Shown: positions 42,464 through 51,617 of the stretch, piece by piece
Numbering within the stretch: position 1 is the first letter of the stretch
Layout of the letters: every line of letters begins with the position of its first letter
From: Hyphomicrobiales bacterium
GTDB lineage: Bacteria > Pseudomonadota > Alphaproteobacteria > Rhizobiales > Beijerinckiaceae
Assembly (NCBI GenBank): GCA_900473415.1
Contig: UCLR01000010.1
Coordinates: forward strand, 249,732-313,731
Length of the DNA: 64,000 nucleotides
Direction of reading: 5' to 3'
Program-made: the position numbers and the translations under genes
The notes under the pieces: model-generated
What the model was told of the DNA's origin: nothing
Databases searched by the model: none
The model's input: only the letters and a program-made list of their open reading frames with translations

Positions 42464-43708
42464 ATGGCTTTCGCCCCCTCCGAAGACGCCGCTGACCGCA
42501 ACGCCTCGCTGCTGCAGGAGCAGTCGCTCCGGCTTGCTTCGGCGCGTTTCGTCGTCGAGCGGCTGCTGCGCGACGGCGCAACGTCCCGCGCCGAGCTCAG
42601 CCGGGCGACCGGCCTGTCCAAGCAGACGATTTCCGAGGTGATGCGCGCGCTCGAACGCGAGGGCTGGGTCCGCGAAGTCGGGCAGGTCCAGGGCGCGGTG
42701 GGGCGGACCGCCGTGACCTATGCGCTCAAGCCGGACGCCGCCTTCGTGCTCGGCATCGACCTGGGTGGCACGAAGCTGGACGTCGCCCTCGCCGATCTCG
42801 GCGGCACGATCGTGGCGGAGCGCGTCGAAGCCACCGACCGGGCCGGCGGCCGGGACGTCGTGGCGCAGATCGGCCGAATCGCCGAGCAGTTGCTCGCGGA
42901 GGCGAGTGTCCCGCGCAGCCGGCTGCGCGGCGCGGTGATGGGCAGCCCAGGCATCATCGAGCCGTCCAGCGGCGCGATCACCATCGCCCCGAACATTCCC
43001 GGCCTCGACAGTTTCGACGTGCGCGGAGCGCTGGCTGAGGCGCTGGGCATTGCGGTCGATATCGAGAACGACGTCAATCTCGCCGCGGTCGGCGAGCACT
43101 GGCGCGGCAACAGCCGTGGTCAGCGCAACTTCGTCTTTATCGCCGTCGGCACCGGCATCGGCATGGGCATCTTTGCCGAAGGCCAGCTCATCCGCGGCGC
43201 TCGCGGGGCTGCGGGCGAAATCGCCTACCTGCCGCTGGGCGGCGACCCTTTCGATGCGCGCGGCCACAAGCTCGGCACGCTCGAGAGCGCGATCGGCAGC
43301 GCCGCGATCAGCGATCGCTATGCCGGGCTGGGCGGCGAGGCGGAGACGTCGGTCCGCACCATCTTCGACCGGCTGGAGGAGGATCCGCGGGCGGCGCTCG
43401 CGCTGGACGAGACCGCGCGCACGATCGCGACGGCGTTGCTGGCGGTCCATGCCGTGCTCGATCCTGACACGATCATCCTGGGCGGCAGCATCGGCGCGCG
43501 CGCCGAGTTGAAGGAACGCATCCTGGCCTATCTCGCACGCTGCATGACCGAGCCCGTGCGCGTCGAGATCAGCGCGCTCGGCAGCCGCGCGACGCTGATC
43601 GGCGCCATCGGCAGCGCGATCGATGGCGTCCACCGCTCGCTGTTCGGCATCGGCGCGGAATCGAGCCCGCTCGCCTTGCCGCCCGTGACAGTGGACGCGG
43701 CCGAATGA
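42464..43708 (+). CDS. ROK family transcriptional regulator (NagC/XylR-like)
   Basis: This 414-residue protein has an N-terminal winged helix (TSRAELSRATGLSKQTISEV, about residues 45-64) joined to a ROK sugar-kinase-like domain starting at VLGIDLGGTKLDVALADLGG. The Zn cluster and kinase residues of true ROK kinases are not evident: the region around AGEIAYLPLGGDPFDARG lacks the CxCGxxGC motif. So it is a regulator rather than a kinase. It heads the plus-strand unit and overlaps nagB by 4 bases, and probably represses both divergent units until an amino-sugar phosphate binds. Confidence 0.9.
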   Translation: MAFAPSEDAADRNASLLQEQSLRLASARFVVERLLRDGATSRAELSRATGLSKQTISEVMRALEREGWVREVGQVQGAVGRTAVTYALKPDAAFVLGIDLGGTKLDVALADLGGTIVAERVEATDRAGGRDVVAQIGRIAEQLLAEASVPRSRLRGAVMGSPGIIEPSSGAITIAPNIPGLDSFDVRGALAEALGIAVDIENDVNLAAVGEHWRGNSRGQRNFVFIAVGTGIGMGIFAEGQLIRGARGAAGEIAYLPLGGDPFDARGHKLGTLESAIGSAAISDRYAGLGGEAETSVRTIFDRLEEDPRAALALDETARTIATALLAVHAVLDPDTIILGGSIGARAELKERILAYLARCMTEPVRVEISALGSRATLIGAIGSAIDGVHRSLFGIGAESSPLALPPVTVDAAE

Positions 43709-44478
43709 GGACATTCGAGCCCCGGTTGCTCCTATGCCCCGACGCGGCGTCTGCCGCCGTGGAGGCCGCCGATCGCGTGGCAGCGGCACTCCGCGAGGAA
43801 CGCGTGATCGGGCTCGCGACCGGCGCGACGATGGCGCCGCTGTACCGGAGGTTGCGTCATCAGCTGGCAGGTCACCCGCTTCCCCCACGCGGTGTCATCG
43901 GGATCGCGCTGGACGAATATGTCGGCCTGCGGCCGGAGCATCCGGAGAGCTTCCGCGCCTATCTCGACGGCGCCTTCGTCCGCCCCCTCGGCCTGACCGG
44001 CGAGCAGATCGTGGTGCCGGACGGAATGGCGGGTGATCGCCTCGCCGCGGCCCGTCGTCATGAAGCCGCGATCACGGCCGCGGGCGGTATCGAGTTGCAG
44101 TTGCTCGGCATCGGCGCGAACGGCCATATCGGCTTCAACGAACCGGGCTCACCGCTTGACAGCTGCACGCGCGATGTCAGCCTCACAGCTCAGACACGCG
44201 CCGCCCAGATCGCGTCCTTCGGCTCGGCCGACGCGGTGCCGACGCGAGCGATCACGGCCGGTATCGGGACGATTCTCGGCGCGCGGCGCCTGCTGATGCT
44301 GGTCACCGGCGAGGCGAAAGCGGCTGCGCTCTCGGCTGCGCTAGCGGGGCCGGTCAATCCGTCCTGCCCGGCTTCGGCGCTGCGACTGCACCCGGAGGTC
44401 ACCGTGATCTGCGATCCAGCCGCAACGTCGCAGCTTGGTACCTATCTCGACAGAAAACGGGCTCCCGAGACCTGCTGA
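43705..44478 (+). CDS. nagB: glucosamine-6-phosphate deaminase
   Basis: This 257-residue cytosolic enzyme converts glucosamine 6-phosphate to fructose 6-phosphate and ammonia. The active-site base is Asp70 in IALDEYVGL, the phosphate loop is GLATGATM near residue 36, and the GIGANGHIGFNEPGS block carries the His and Glu of the ring-opening step. The length matches the family. The 4-base overlap with the ROK gene indicates coupled translation. No NagA deacetylase or GlcNAc kinase is in this unit, so the imported substrate may already be deacetylated, or those steps are encoded elsewhere. Confidence 0.9.
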   Translation: MRTFEPRLLLCPDAASAAVEAADRVAAALREERVIGLATGATMAPLYRRLRHQLAGHPLPPRGVIGIALDEYVGLRPEHPESFRAYLDGAFVRPLGLTGEQIVVPDGMAGDRLAAARRHEAAITAAGGIELQLLGIGANGHIGFNEPGSPLDSCTRDVSLTAQTRAAQIASFGSADAVPTRAITAGIGTILGARRLLMLVTGEAKAAALSAALAGPVNPSCPASALRLHPEVTVICDPAATSQLGTYLDRKRAPETC

Positions 44479-44482
44479 CCCC

Positions 44483-46108
44483 ATGACGGACGCATCCGCT
44501 CCCACGCCTATCGTGCTTGCGATCGAGGATCTAAGCCTCGCCTTGCCGGTGGGCGGCGACCGGGCGCTGGCCGTCGATCGGGTCTCGCTGACACTGAGGC
44601 GTGGCGAGATCCTCTGCGTGGTCGGGGAGTCCGGCTCGGGCAAATCCCTCTGCGCCTCGGCGATGATGGGGCTGCTCCCGCGGGCGGTGAAGCCGGCGGG
44701 TGGGCGCATCACCTTTGCGGGGCGCGATCTCCTGAGCTTGCCGGAGGCCGAGTGGCGAACGCTGCGTGGCGCCCAGCTCGCCATGATCTTCCAGGAGCCG
44801 ATGACGGCGCTGAACCCGGTGATTCGGATCGGCGAGCAGATCGAGGAAGTCTTCCTCGCCCATGGCAAGCTCCCACCGGAGGAGCGCCGGGCCCGGACGC
44901 TCGCGCTCGTGAGCGAAGTCGGCCTGCCCGACCCCGAGACGATCCTGCGTACCTATCCGCATCAGCTCTCCGGCGGCCAGCGCCAGCGCGCGATGATCGC
45001 GATGGCGCTGGCGCTCGAACCGGCGGTTCTCGTCGCCGACGAGCCGACGACCGCGCTCGACGTGACGACGCAGGCGCAGATCCTCAAGCTGATCCGCGAC
45101 ATCCAGCGCCGGCGCGGCATGGCGGTCCTGTTCATCACCCATGATTTCGGCGTCGTCCGTGAGATCGCCGATAGCGTCGCCGTCATGGAAAAGGGCGTCG
45201 TCGTCGAGCAGGGCGCGGTCTCCGCCGTGCTGGGCGCGCCGGCGCACCCCTATACGCGCCGGCTGCTCGCAGCGGTGCCGACGCTCGATCCGCCCGCCCG
45301 CCCCTCGCTCGCTGCCGAACCCATCGCCGTCAGGGCGCAGGGCCTCGCCAAGACCTATCGCGGGACAGGCTGGTTCGGCGGACGCCGCGAGGTCGCGGCG
45401 GTGAAGGACATCAGCTTCGATATTCGCCGTGGCGAGACGCTTGGCCTCGTCGGGGAATCCGGCTCCGGCAAGAGCACGCTCGGCCGGCTGATGCTGCGGC
45501 TGATCGAGCCCGACGGCGGCAGCCTCCAGCTCGGCGAGATCGACTTCAGCGCCGCGAAGGGAGACCGCCTGCGCCGCGCGCGCCGGCATGTCCAGATGGT
45601 CTTCCAGGACCCCTTCGCGTCGCTCAATCCGCGCCGGAGCGTCGGGCAGATCATCGCAGACGGGCCGATCGCCCATGGCACGCCGCGCTGCGAGGCAATG
45701 GCCCGCGCCCGGGAACTGCTCGGCCTCGTCGGCCTCGATCCGGCGGCGGCCGAGCGCTATCCGCACGAGTTCTCGGGCGGCCAACGCCAGCGCATCGGCA
45801 TTGCGCGCGCACTCGCTCTGCGCCCCGAATTGCTGGTCGCGGACGAGCCCGTCTCGGCGCTCGACGTCTCGGTGCAGGCGCAGGTACTCGCGCTGCTCGA
45901 AGAGATGAAGCAGCGCTTCAGCCTCTCGATGCTGTTCATCACGCATGATCTCAACGTGGCCGCGCAGGTCTGCGACCGTATCGCCGTGATGCGTCGGGGC
46001 GAGATCGTCGAGATCAAGCCGGCGGCCGAGCTGATCGCGTCTCCCGAGCATCCGTATACGCAGGCCTTGCTGCAGGCGATCCCGGGACGAAAGGCCGCCA
46101 CCGCATAA
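44483..46108 (+). CDS. ABC transporter ATP-binding protein, fused DppD-DppF type
   Basis: This 541-residue cytosolic protein contains two complete ATPase domains. Each has a Walker A motif (GESGSGKS), a signature (LSGGQRQR or FSGGQRQR) and a Walker B region ending VADEP, separated by about 280 residues. Such fused proteins drive dipeptide-type importers. Its partners are most likely the permeases and binding protein on the opposite strand (38881-42252), which lack an ATPase. The ATG at 44483, 4 bases after the nagB stop, is preferred over an upstream in-frame ATG at 44435 inside nagB. Confidence 0.95.
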   Translation: MTDASAPTPIVLAIEDLSLALPVGGDRALAVDRVSLTLRRGEILCVVGESGSGKSLCASAMMGLLPRAVKPAGGRITFAGRDLLSLPEAEWRTLRGAQLAMIFQEPMTALNPVIRIGEQIEEVFLAHGKLPPEERRARTLALVSEVGLPDPETILRTYPHQLSGGQRQRAMIAMALALEPAVLVADEPTTALDVTTQAQILKLIRDIQRRRGMAVLFITHDFGVVREIADSVAVMEKGVVVEQGAVSAVLGAPAHPYTRRLLAAVPTLDPPARPSLAAEPIAVRAQGLAKTYRGTGWFGGRREVAAVKDISFDIRRGETLGLVGESGSGKSTLGRLMLRLIEPDGGSLQLGEIDFSAAKGDRLRRARRHVQMVFQDPFASLNPRRSVGQIIADGPIAHGTPRCEAMARARELLGLVGLDPAAAERYPHEFSGGQRQRIGIARALALRPELLVADEPVSALDVSVQAQVLALLEEMKQRFSLSMLFITHDLNVAAQVCDRIAVMRRGEIVEIKPAAELIASPEHPYTQALLQAIPGRKAATA

Positions 46109-46141
46109 CCCTGCAGAACGATAACGAGGGGAACGACACCG

Positions 46142-47377
46142 ATGAGCAAACTTACCGATCTTCCCATGCTGCGTGTCGGCTTCGTCGGCACGGGCTTCAT
46201 CGCGGCCTTCCATCTCCAGTCGATGGTCGGCGTCCGCAATGTCGCGGTGACGGGTGTCTATAGCCGCTCGGCCGAGAAGCGGGGGCGCATCGTCGATCTC
46301 GCCAATTCGCTCGCCCTCGGCCCGGCCCGCTCTTTCGACAGCCTGGAAGCGATGGTCATGTCCGGCGAAGTCGATGCGCTCTGGATCATGACGCCGAACG
46401 ACACGCGTCTCGACGTGATGCGCGAGGTCCATCGCCTCAAGAAGGCTGGCGCGCCGATCCGCGCGGTCGCCTGCGAGAAGCCGCTGGCGCGCACGCTGGC
46501 CGAGGCGCGCGAGATGTTGGCATTGGCCGAAGATGCCGAGCTGCTGCACGGCTATCTGGAGAACCAACTCTTCTCGACGGCCGTGATGCGCGGCAAGGAC
46601 ATCATCTGGCGGCGCGCCGTGCCGCAGGGCGGACGCCCCTATCTGGCGCGCGCGGCGGAAGAGCACTCCGGGCCGCACGAGCCCTGGTTCTGGCAGGGCG
46701 AGCGCCAGGGCGGCGGCGTGCTCTCCGACATGATGTGCCATTCGGTCGAGGTCGCGCGGCATCTGCTGACCGCGCCCGAGGCGCCGCGCTCCTCGCTCTC
46801 GCTCGTCAGCGCCAGCGCCACCGTCGCGACGCTGAAATGGACGCGGCCGCGCTATGTCGAGGACCTGCGCAAGCGGATGGGCATCGAGTTCGGTCGCCGC
46901 CCCGTGGAGGATTTCGCGCGCGGCATCATCACGCTGAAGGACGAGGCCGGCCATGAGCTGATGATCGAGGCGACGACCTCCTGGGCCTATGTCGGCGCGG
47001 GCCTGCGCATCCAGCTCGAACTGCTCGGGCCGGAATACTCGATGGAGTTCTCCTCGCTCTCGACGGGCCTCAAGGTCTTCATCTCGCGCGGCGTCGCCGG
47101 CGACGAGGGCGAGGACCTGGTCGAGAAGCAGAATGCCGAGCAGGGGCTGATGCCTGTCGTCGAGGACGAAGCCGGCATCTATGGCTACACCGATGAGAAC
47201 CGTCACATGGTCGAAGCCTTCCGGCATGGCCGCCAGCCCGTCGAGACCTTCGTGGACGGCGTCGGCGTCATGGAAATGCTGATGGGGCTCTATCGCTCGG
47301 CCGAGCTCGGAGAGACGGTGCGCTTCCCCGATCCGGCCCTGGAGACCTATGTGCCGGTGGTCGCGCGCCCGGCCTGA
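46142..47377 (+). CDS. Gfo/Idh/MocA family oxidoreductase
   Basis: This 411-residue protein has an NAD(P)-binding Rossmann domain with VGFVGTGFIAAFHL near residue 12 and the family Lys in ACEKPLAR near residue 117. A C-terminal beta-sheet domain follows. Members oxidise or reduce sugars, inositols or their derivatives. It follows the ATPase gene by 33 bases with a GAGGGGAA site, so it is the last gene of the ROK-nagB unit. It could act on the imported sugar before NagB. The length is a little above the usual 330-390 residues. Confidence 0.9.
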   Translation: MSKLTDLPMLRVGFVGTGFIAAFHLQSMVGVRNVAVTGVYSRSAEKRGRIVDLANSLALGPARSFDSLEAMVMSGEVDALWIMTPNDTRLDVMREVHRLKKAGAPIRAVACEKPLARTLAEAREMLALAEDAELLHGYLENQLFSTAVMRGKDIIWRRAVPQGGRPYLARAAEEHSGPHEPWFWQGERQGGGVLSDMMCHSVEVARHLLTAPEAPRSSLSLVSASATVATLKWTRPRYVEDLRKRMGIEFGRRPVEDFARGIITLKDEAGHELMIEATTSWAYVGAGLRIQLELLGPEYSMEFSSLSTGLKVFISRGVAGDEGEDLVEKQNAEQGLMPVVEDEAGIYGYTDENRHMVEAFRHGRQPVETFVDGVGVMEMLMGLYRSAELGETVRFPDPALETYVPVVARPA

Positions 47378-47505
47378 CGAGAACGGCGCGCTTGAGGGCA
47401 TCGCCTTGCCGAGGCTGATTGGCGACGCCCTCGGCGGCGACATTGTTCACGGCGTCGCGTTGCGTCTAAGCTCCTCGCGTCCGAAACGGCCTGTGAGGAA
47501 TCTCG

Positions 47506-47775
47506 ATGGAGCGACGGTCATTCCTGCTGGGGCTCTTGGCCCTGGCTGCGGGCTCGGCTTCGACCCTGCAACCGGACGGGGCGCAGGCGGCTCCCGTCGC
47601 CCTGCCGGACGGCGCCCCGGTCGATTGGGCGCAGGAGCAACGCGTTTCCCGTCCCCAGCTTCACTATCGCCGCATGCCTCGCGAGCAACCTGTCCGTGAA
47701 AGGCGCCGAATCTGCGAAACGGTCAAGAGCCGGCACGGGCCGCCGCGGCGGCGCTGCCGCTGGGTCAGATCGTAG
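47506..47775 (+). CDS. small exported hypothetical protein
   Basis: This 89-residue protein starts MERRSFLLGLLALAAG with a signal region ending AQA near residue 29. The mature part is rich in Arg, Pro and His with two Cys (RRICETVK and RRRCRWVRS). A GTGAGG site lies upstream of the ATG. Short, basic secreted proteins of this shape are common in Hyphomicrobiales and have no known role. It lies alone between the Gfo/Idh gene and the convergent DMT gene. Confidence 0.6.
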   Translation: MERRSFLLGLLALAAGSASTLQPDGAQAAPVALPDGAPVDWAQEQRVSRPQLHYRRMPREQPVRERRRICETVKSRHGPPRRRCRWVRS

Positions 47776-47810
47776 ATCGATCCGAACCAAGCGGCATTTA
47801 TCTGCAGTCT

Positions 47811-48698
47811 CTAGCCTTTGCCGCGCGCCGGCAGGATGATCGCTCCCGAGGCAGCGATCACCAGCGCGAGGCCGAGCCAGTCGGTCGGCGTCGGCCGTTC
47901 GCCGAGCAGCAGCACGGAGCCGAGGACGCCGACCGCGGGGACCATCATGGTGCCGAGGCTGGCGATGCCGGCGGGCAGCCGCGCCACCACCACGAACCAC
48001 AGAAAATAGGCGAGCGCCTGCGCGCCGACGATGTGGAAGGTGAGCGCCGCCGCCACGCGCGGCGAAAGCAGCTTCGGCACCGGCAGCCCCTCGAAGACCA
48101 GCATGCCGATGCCGGCGACCAGGCCGCCGATCAGCAATTGCCAGGCGGCGACGGTCAGTGCCGGCGCAGCGACCGGCCAGCGCTTGGTCGCGATGGTGCC
48201 GAGCGCCCAGCTCAGCGCCGCCAGCAAGGCCAGCACCAGGCCGAAGGGGAACCGCCCGCCCAGGATCAGCGGCAGGCCGAGGCAGAGAAGGCCGGCGATA
48301 CCGAGACCAAGCCCGGTCAGGCGCCTACGGTCGAAGGGCTCGCCCAGGATCGGCCGGGCGAGCAGCGTCGCCCAGATCGGCATGGTGAAAGTCAAGATCG
48401 CGGTGCGCGAGGTCGGCGCCGCGAGCTGCGCGAAGGCGAGCAGCACGTTGAAGGCCGCGATCGAGAGGACGCCCGCGACGACGAGGCGCAACCACTGCGT
48501 CCGCGGCACCGCGAGTGACACGCCGCGCGCCAGCGCCACCGTGACGAGCACGAGCCCGGCGAAGCTCATGCCCGCGGCGCGTAGCGTCCAGGGCGCGATC
48601 TCGGTCAGCGAGATTCGGACCGCCGGCCAGTTGAAGCCCCAGAGCAGACCGAGCAATGGGACGAGCAGCAACGCCCGACCCGGCGTCGGGCCGCTCAA
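47811..48698 (-). CDS. EamA/DMT family transporter
   Basis: This 295-residue inner-membrane protein has ten predicted helices in two EamA repeats. The first begins LLLVPLLGLLWGFNWPAVRI, a typical start, and the second has LLGERPTPTDWLGLALVIAA. Members usually export amino acids or other metabolites, or are uncharacterised. It overlaps the M20 peptidase gene by 4 bases and so is the last gene of the minus-strand ABC unit, perhaps exporting a product of the peptidase. Confidence 0.92.
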   Translation of the reverse strand: MSGPTPGRALLLVPLLGLLWGFNWPAVRISLTEIAPWTLRAAGMSFAGLVLVTVALARGVSLAVPRTQWLRLVVAGVLSIAAFNVLLAFAQLAAPTSRTAILTFTMPIWATLLARPILGEPFDRRRLTGLGLGIAGLLCLGLPLILGGRFPFGLVLALLAALSWALGTIATKRWPVAAPALTVAAWQLLIGGLVAGIGMLVFEGLPVPKLLSPRVAAALTFHIVGAQALAYFLWFVVVARLPAGIASLGTMMVPAVGVLGSVLLLGERPTPTDWLGLALVIAASGAIILPARGKG

Positions 48699-49984
48699 GC
48701 CTTGAGGCTTTCAACGCCGCACCATTCGGCGATGAACAGCGCCATCGCCCCGGTGATACGCTTCACCGAGGCGAGGCTGACGCGCTCGTCATAGGCGTGG
48801 ACGCGCTCGCCCATCGGCCCGTAGCAGAGCGTCGGGATCTTGTCGTAGAGCGCATGGACGCGGGCATCGAGATAGGCTGCGGTCATGAAGCTCTTGAGCG
48901 GCGAGCCGATCGCGGCCTGGTGGGCACGGCCGAGCACGGCCTCAGCCTCGCTTCCCGGCTCCTGCACATAGCCCTCGGCCCAGAAGCCGTTGAAGGTCAC
49001 TTTCGGCGGGTTGTTGGCGAGGAAGGCATCGGTGCGGGAGGCTGAGCGGATGCAGTCCTCGACGCGACGCGCCACCTCCTTGGCCGTCATGCCGGGATAG
49101 AGGCCGATGCGGCAATCGACCTTGCACCAGCACGGAACGGAGGAGGCCCAGTCGCCCCCCTCGATCTTGCCGATGTTCAGGTTGATCGGATGCGGCTCGT
49201 TCTCGAAATGCTCGCGGCCCGCCTTCTCGGCGTTGAGCTCCTCCTCGAGCGTGCGCAGCGCCGCGACGACCCGATAGGCGGCGTCGATCGCGTTGGCGCC
49301 GATGCCCATCTCGCGCACATGGGCGGGAATGCCGCGCACCTCGAACTGGAACCAGAGCACGCCGATATTCGCCCGCGCCAGCATCTCGTGCTCAGGCTCC
49401 GGAATCAGCGCGGCATCGGCGCGGTAGCCGCGCAGATGCGTCATCAGGGCGCCGTTACCAGTCGATTCCTCCTCGACCACCGATTCCAGATAGACGGTCG
49501 CGGCCGGCTGCAGGCCGATGCGCTTCAGCGCGTCGAGCGCGTAAAAATTGGCGCCGGCACCGGCCTTCATGTCGGCGCTGCCGCGGCCATACATCCAGTC
49601 GCCCTCGATGACGGGATCGAAGGGCGCATGCTTCCATTGGTCGTGCGGCCCGGTCGGCACCACGTCGACATGGGCCTGCAGGATGAGCGAGCGGCCTTTT
49701 TCCTCTCGCGGATGGTGGATGCCGACGACGATGGGCGCGTCGGAATGAAATTCGGAGAAGGGCGCGCCGCCCGGATGGGCGGCGATCGCGACCTCGTCCA
49801 TCTTGAAGCGGTCGACGGTGAAGCCACGCTCCTTAAGGGCGCGGAAGACGAAGTCCTGGCAGGCATGCTCCTGCGCTCGCAGCGAGGGGAAGCGGACGAG
49901 TTCCTGCGTGAAAGCGACCTGCTCGGCAAAGCCCTCCTCCACGGAGGCGAGAATCTTGTCACGAAGGGCGGGATCGAGCGGCAT
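48695..49984 (-). CDS. M20 family metallopeptidase (ArgE/DapE/CPG2 type)
   Basis: This 429-residue cytosolic hydrolase has the metal-site motifs of the family in order: ILQAHVDVVP near residue 103, GRGSADMKAGAGA near 133 and SVVEEESTGNG near 167, which give the His, bridging Asp and catalytic Glu pair. Members cleave N-acyl or peptide bonds of amino-acid derivatives. The ATG at 49984 has AGGAG 8 bases upstream. The gene follows the ABC ATPase by 25 bases, so it likely cleaves the imported compound. Confidence 0.92.
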   Translation of the reverse strand: MPLDPALRDKILASVEEGFAEQVAFTQELVRFPSLRAQEHACQDFVFRALKERGFTVDRFKMDEVAIAAHPGGAPFSEFHSDAPIVVGIHHPREEKGRSLILQAHVDVVPTGPHDQWKHAPFDPVIEGDWMYGRGSADMKAGAGANFYALDALKRIGLQPAATVYLESVVEEESTGNGALMTHLRGYRADAALIPEPEHEMLARANIGVLWFQFEVRGIPAHVREMGIGANAIDAAYRVVAALRTLEEELNAEKAGREHFENEPHPINLNIGKIEGGDWASSVPCWCKVDCRIGLYPGMTAKEVARRVEDCIRSASRTDAFLANNPPKVTFNGFWAEGYVQEPGSEAEAVLGRAHQAAIGSPLKSFMTAAYLDARVHALYDKIPTLCYGPMGERVHAYDERVSLASVKRITGAMALFIAEWCGVESLKA

Positions 49985-50009
49985 GGGCGGGTCTCCTGAG
50001 GCGTACCTA

Positions 50010-51617
50010 TTAGTGCCCGAAGCGCTCGCCGCCCGGCACGGCTGCCAGCAGCTGCCGGGTATACTCGTGCTGCGGGGCGGCGAAGAGCGCAGCCGTCGGG
50101 CCACTCTCGACGATGCGACCGCGCTGCATCACGGCGATGCGGTCGCAGATCTGCGCGGCGACGCGCAGATCATGCGTGACGAAGAGGATGGCGAGGCCCA
50201 GCCGCTGCTGGATGTCCTTGATCAGCGTGAGGATCTGCGCCTGCACGGAGACGTCCAGCGCCGAGACCGCCTCGTCCGCCACCAGCACGTCCGGCTCGAG
50301 CGCCAGGGCCCGGGCGATGCCGACACGCTGGCGCTGGCCGCCGGAGAATTCATGCGGGTAGCGGTCGATGGCGTTGGCCGAGAGGCCGACGAGCTCCAGC
50401 AGTTCCTTCGCCTTTGCCAGAGCTTCCTTGCGCGGCGTGCCGTGGGCGACTGGTCCGTCCGAGATGATGCGGCCAACCGTCTGGCGCGGGTTGAGCGAGG
50501 CGAATGGGTCCTGGAAGACCATCTGGATGCGCTTGCGCTGCTGGCGCAATTCGCGCGGCGAGAGCTGCGAGAGCACGAGGTCGCCGAGAGCGATGCGGCC
50601 GCGATCGGGCTCGATCAGGCGCAGGCAGCAGCGCCCGACCGTCGACTTGCCCGAGCCCGACTCGCCGACGAGGCCGAGCGTCTCGCCCCGCACCAGCGAG
50701 AAGGAGATGTCGTCGGCCGCCCTCACCTCGCGCGCGACGCCGAAGAAGGAGCGCTTGCGATAGGTCTTGCCAAGACCTTCGACGCTGATCACTGGCGCCG
50801 TATCCGGCAATGGCGGGAGTTGCGCCGGCGTCAGCGACGGCACGGCAGCGAGCAGTTTCCGCGTATAGGGATGCCGGGCCGAGCCCAGAACCTCATCGGC
50901 CGTGCCTTCCTCGACCAGCACGCCCTTCTCCAGCACGGCGATGCGGTCTGCGATCTCGGCGACGACGCCCATGTCGTGCGTGATGAAGAGCACCGCCGTG
51001 CCGTGGCGATGGCGCAGATTGTCGATGAGTTTGAGAATCTGCGCCTGCGTCGTCACGTCGAGCGCCGTCGTCGGCTCGTCGGCGATCAGGAGCTTGGGTT
51101 CGAGCGCGAGCGCCATCGCGATCATCACGCGCTGGCGCTGGCCGCCCGAAAGCTCATGCGGATAGGCCTTGGCCAGGCGCGGCGGATCGGGCAGGCCGAC
51201 CTCGGCCAGAAGCTCGATGGCGCGGGCTCGGCGCGTCGCCTTGTCGTGCAGGCCGTGGGCCTCGAAGGTCTCGACGATCTGGTCGCTGATCCGCATGACC
51301 GGGTTAAGCGAGGTCATCGGCTCCTGGAAGATCATGCCGATCTCGCGGCCGCGCACATCCTGCATCGCCGCCTCGTCGAGAGCGAGGAGGTCGCGCCCGG
51401 CCAGCTTGATAGCGCCGACGACCGGCTTCACCGCCTTCGGTAGCAGGCCCATCACGGCATGGGCGATCATCGACTTGCCGGAACCGGATTCGCCGACGAC
51501 ACAGAGCGTCTCTCCCGGCGCGATGGCGAGCGTGACGTTCTCGACGGCGTTCGGGCGGTCAGCGAGCGCCGGCAGGGCCAGCGTCAGCCCTTCGATGGAC
51601 AGCGCGGGAACGGTCAT
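50010..51617 (-). CDS. ABC transporter ATP-binding protein, fused DppD-DppF type
   Basis: This 535-residue protein has two ATPase domains, each with GESGSGKS, a signature (LSGGQRQR and FSGGQRQR) and a VADEP Walker B end. It resembles the copy at 44483-46108 in layout, though it belongs to a different operon. Its start overlaps the stop of the DppC-type permease by 4 bases. With the adjacent permeases and binding protein it completes a full importer. Confidence 0.95.
   Translation of the reverse strand: MTVPALSIEGLTLALPALADRPNAVENVTLAIAPGETLCVVGESGSGKSMIAHAVMGLLPKAVKPVVGAIKLAGRDLLALDEAAMQDVRGREIGMIFQEPMTSLNPVMRISDQIVETFEAHGLHDKATRRARAIELLAEVGLPDPPRLAKAYPHELSGGQRQRVMIAMALALEPKLLIADEPTTALDVTTQAQILKLIDNLRHRHGTAVLFITHDMGVVAEIADRIAVLEKGVLVEEGTADEVLGSARHPYTRKLLAAVPSLTPAQLPPLPDTAPVISVEGLGKTYRKRSFFGVAREVRAADDISFSLVRGETLGLVGESGSGKSTVGRCCLRLIEPDRGRIALGDLVLSQLSPRELRQQRKRIQMVFQDPFASLNPRQTVGRIISDGPVAHGTPRKEALAKAKELLELVGLSANAIDRYPHEFSGGQRQRVGIARALALEPDVLVADEAVSALDVSVQAQILTLIKDIQQRLGLAILFVTHDLRVAAQICDRIAVMQRGRIVESGPTAALFAAPQHEYTRQLLAAVPGGERFGH

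Noticed and set aside
44531..47443. Minus-strand open frame of 970 codons
   Set aside because: Covers the fused ATPase and Gfo/Idh genes, both with clear motifs on the plus strand; no start signal or domain in the antisense frame.
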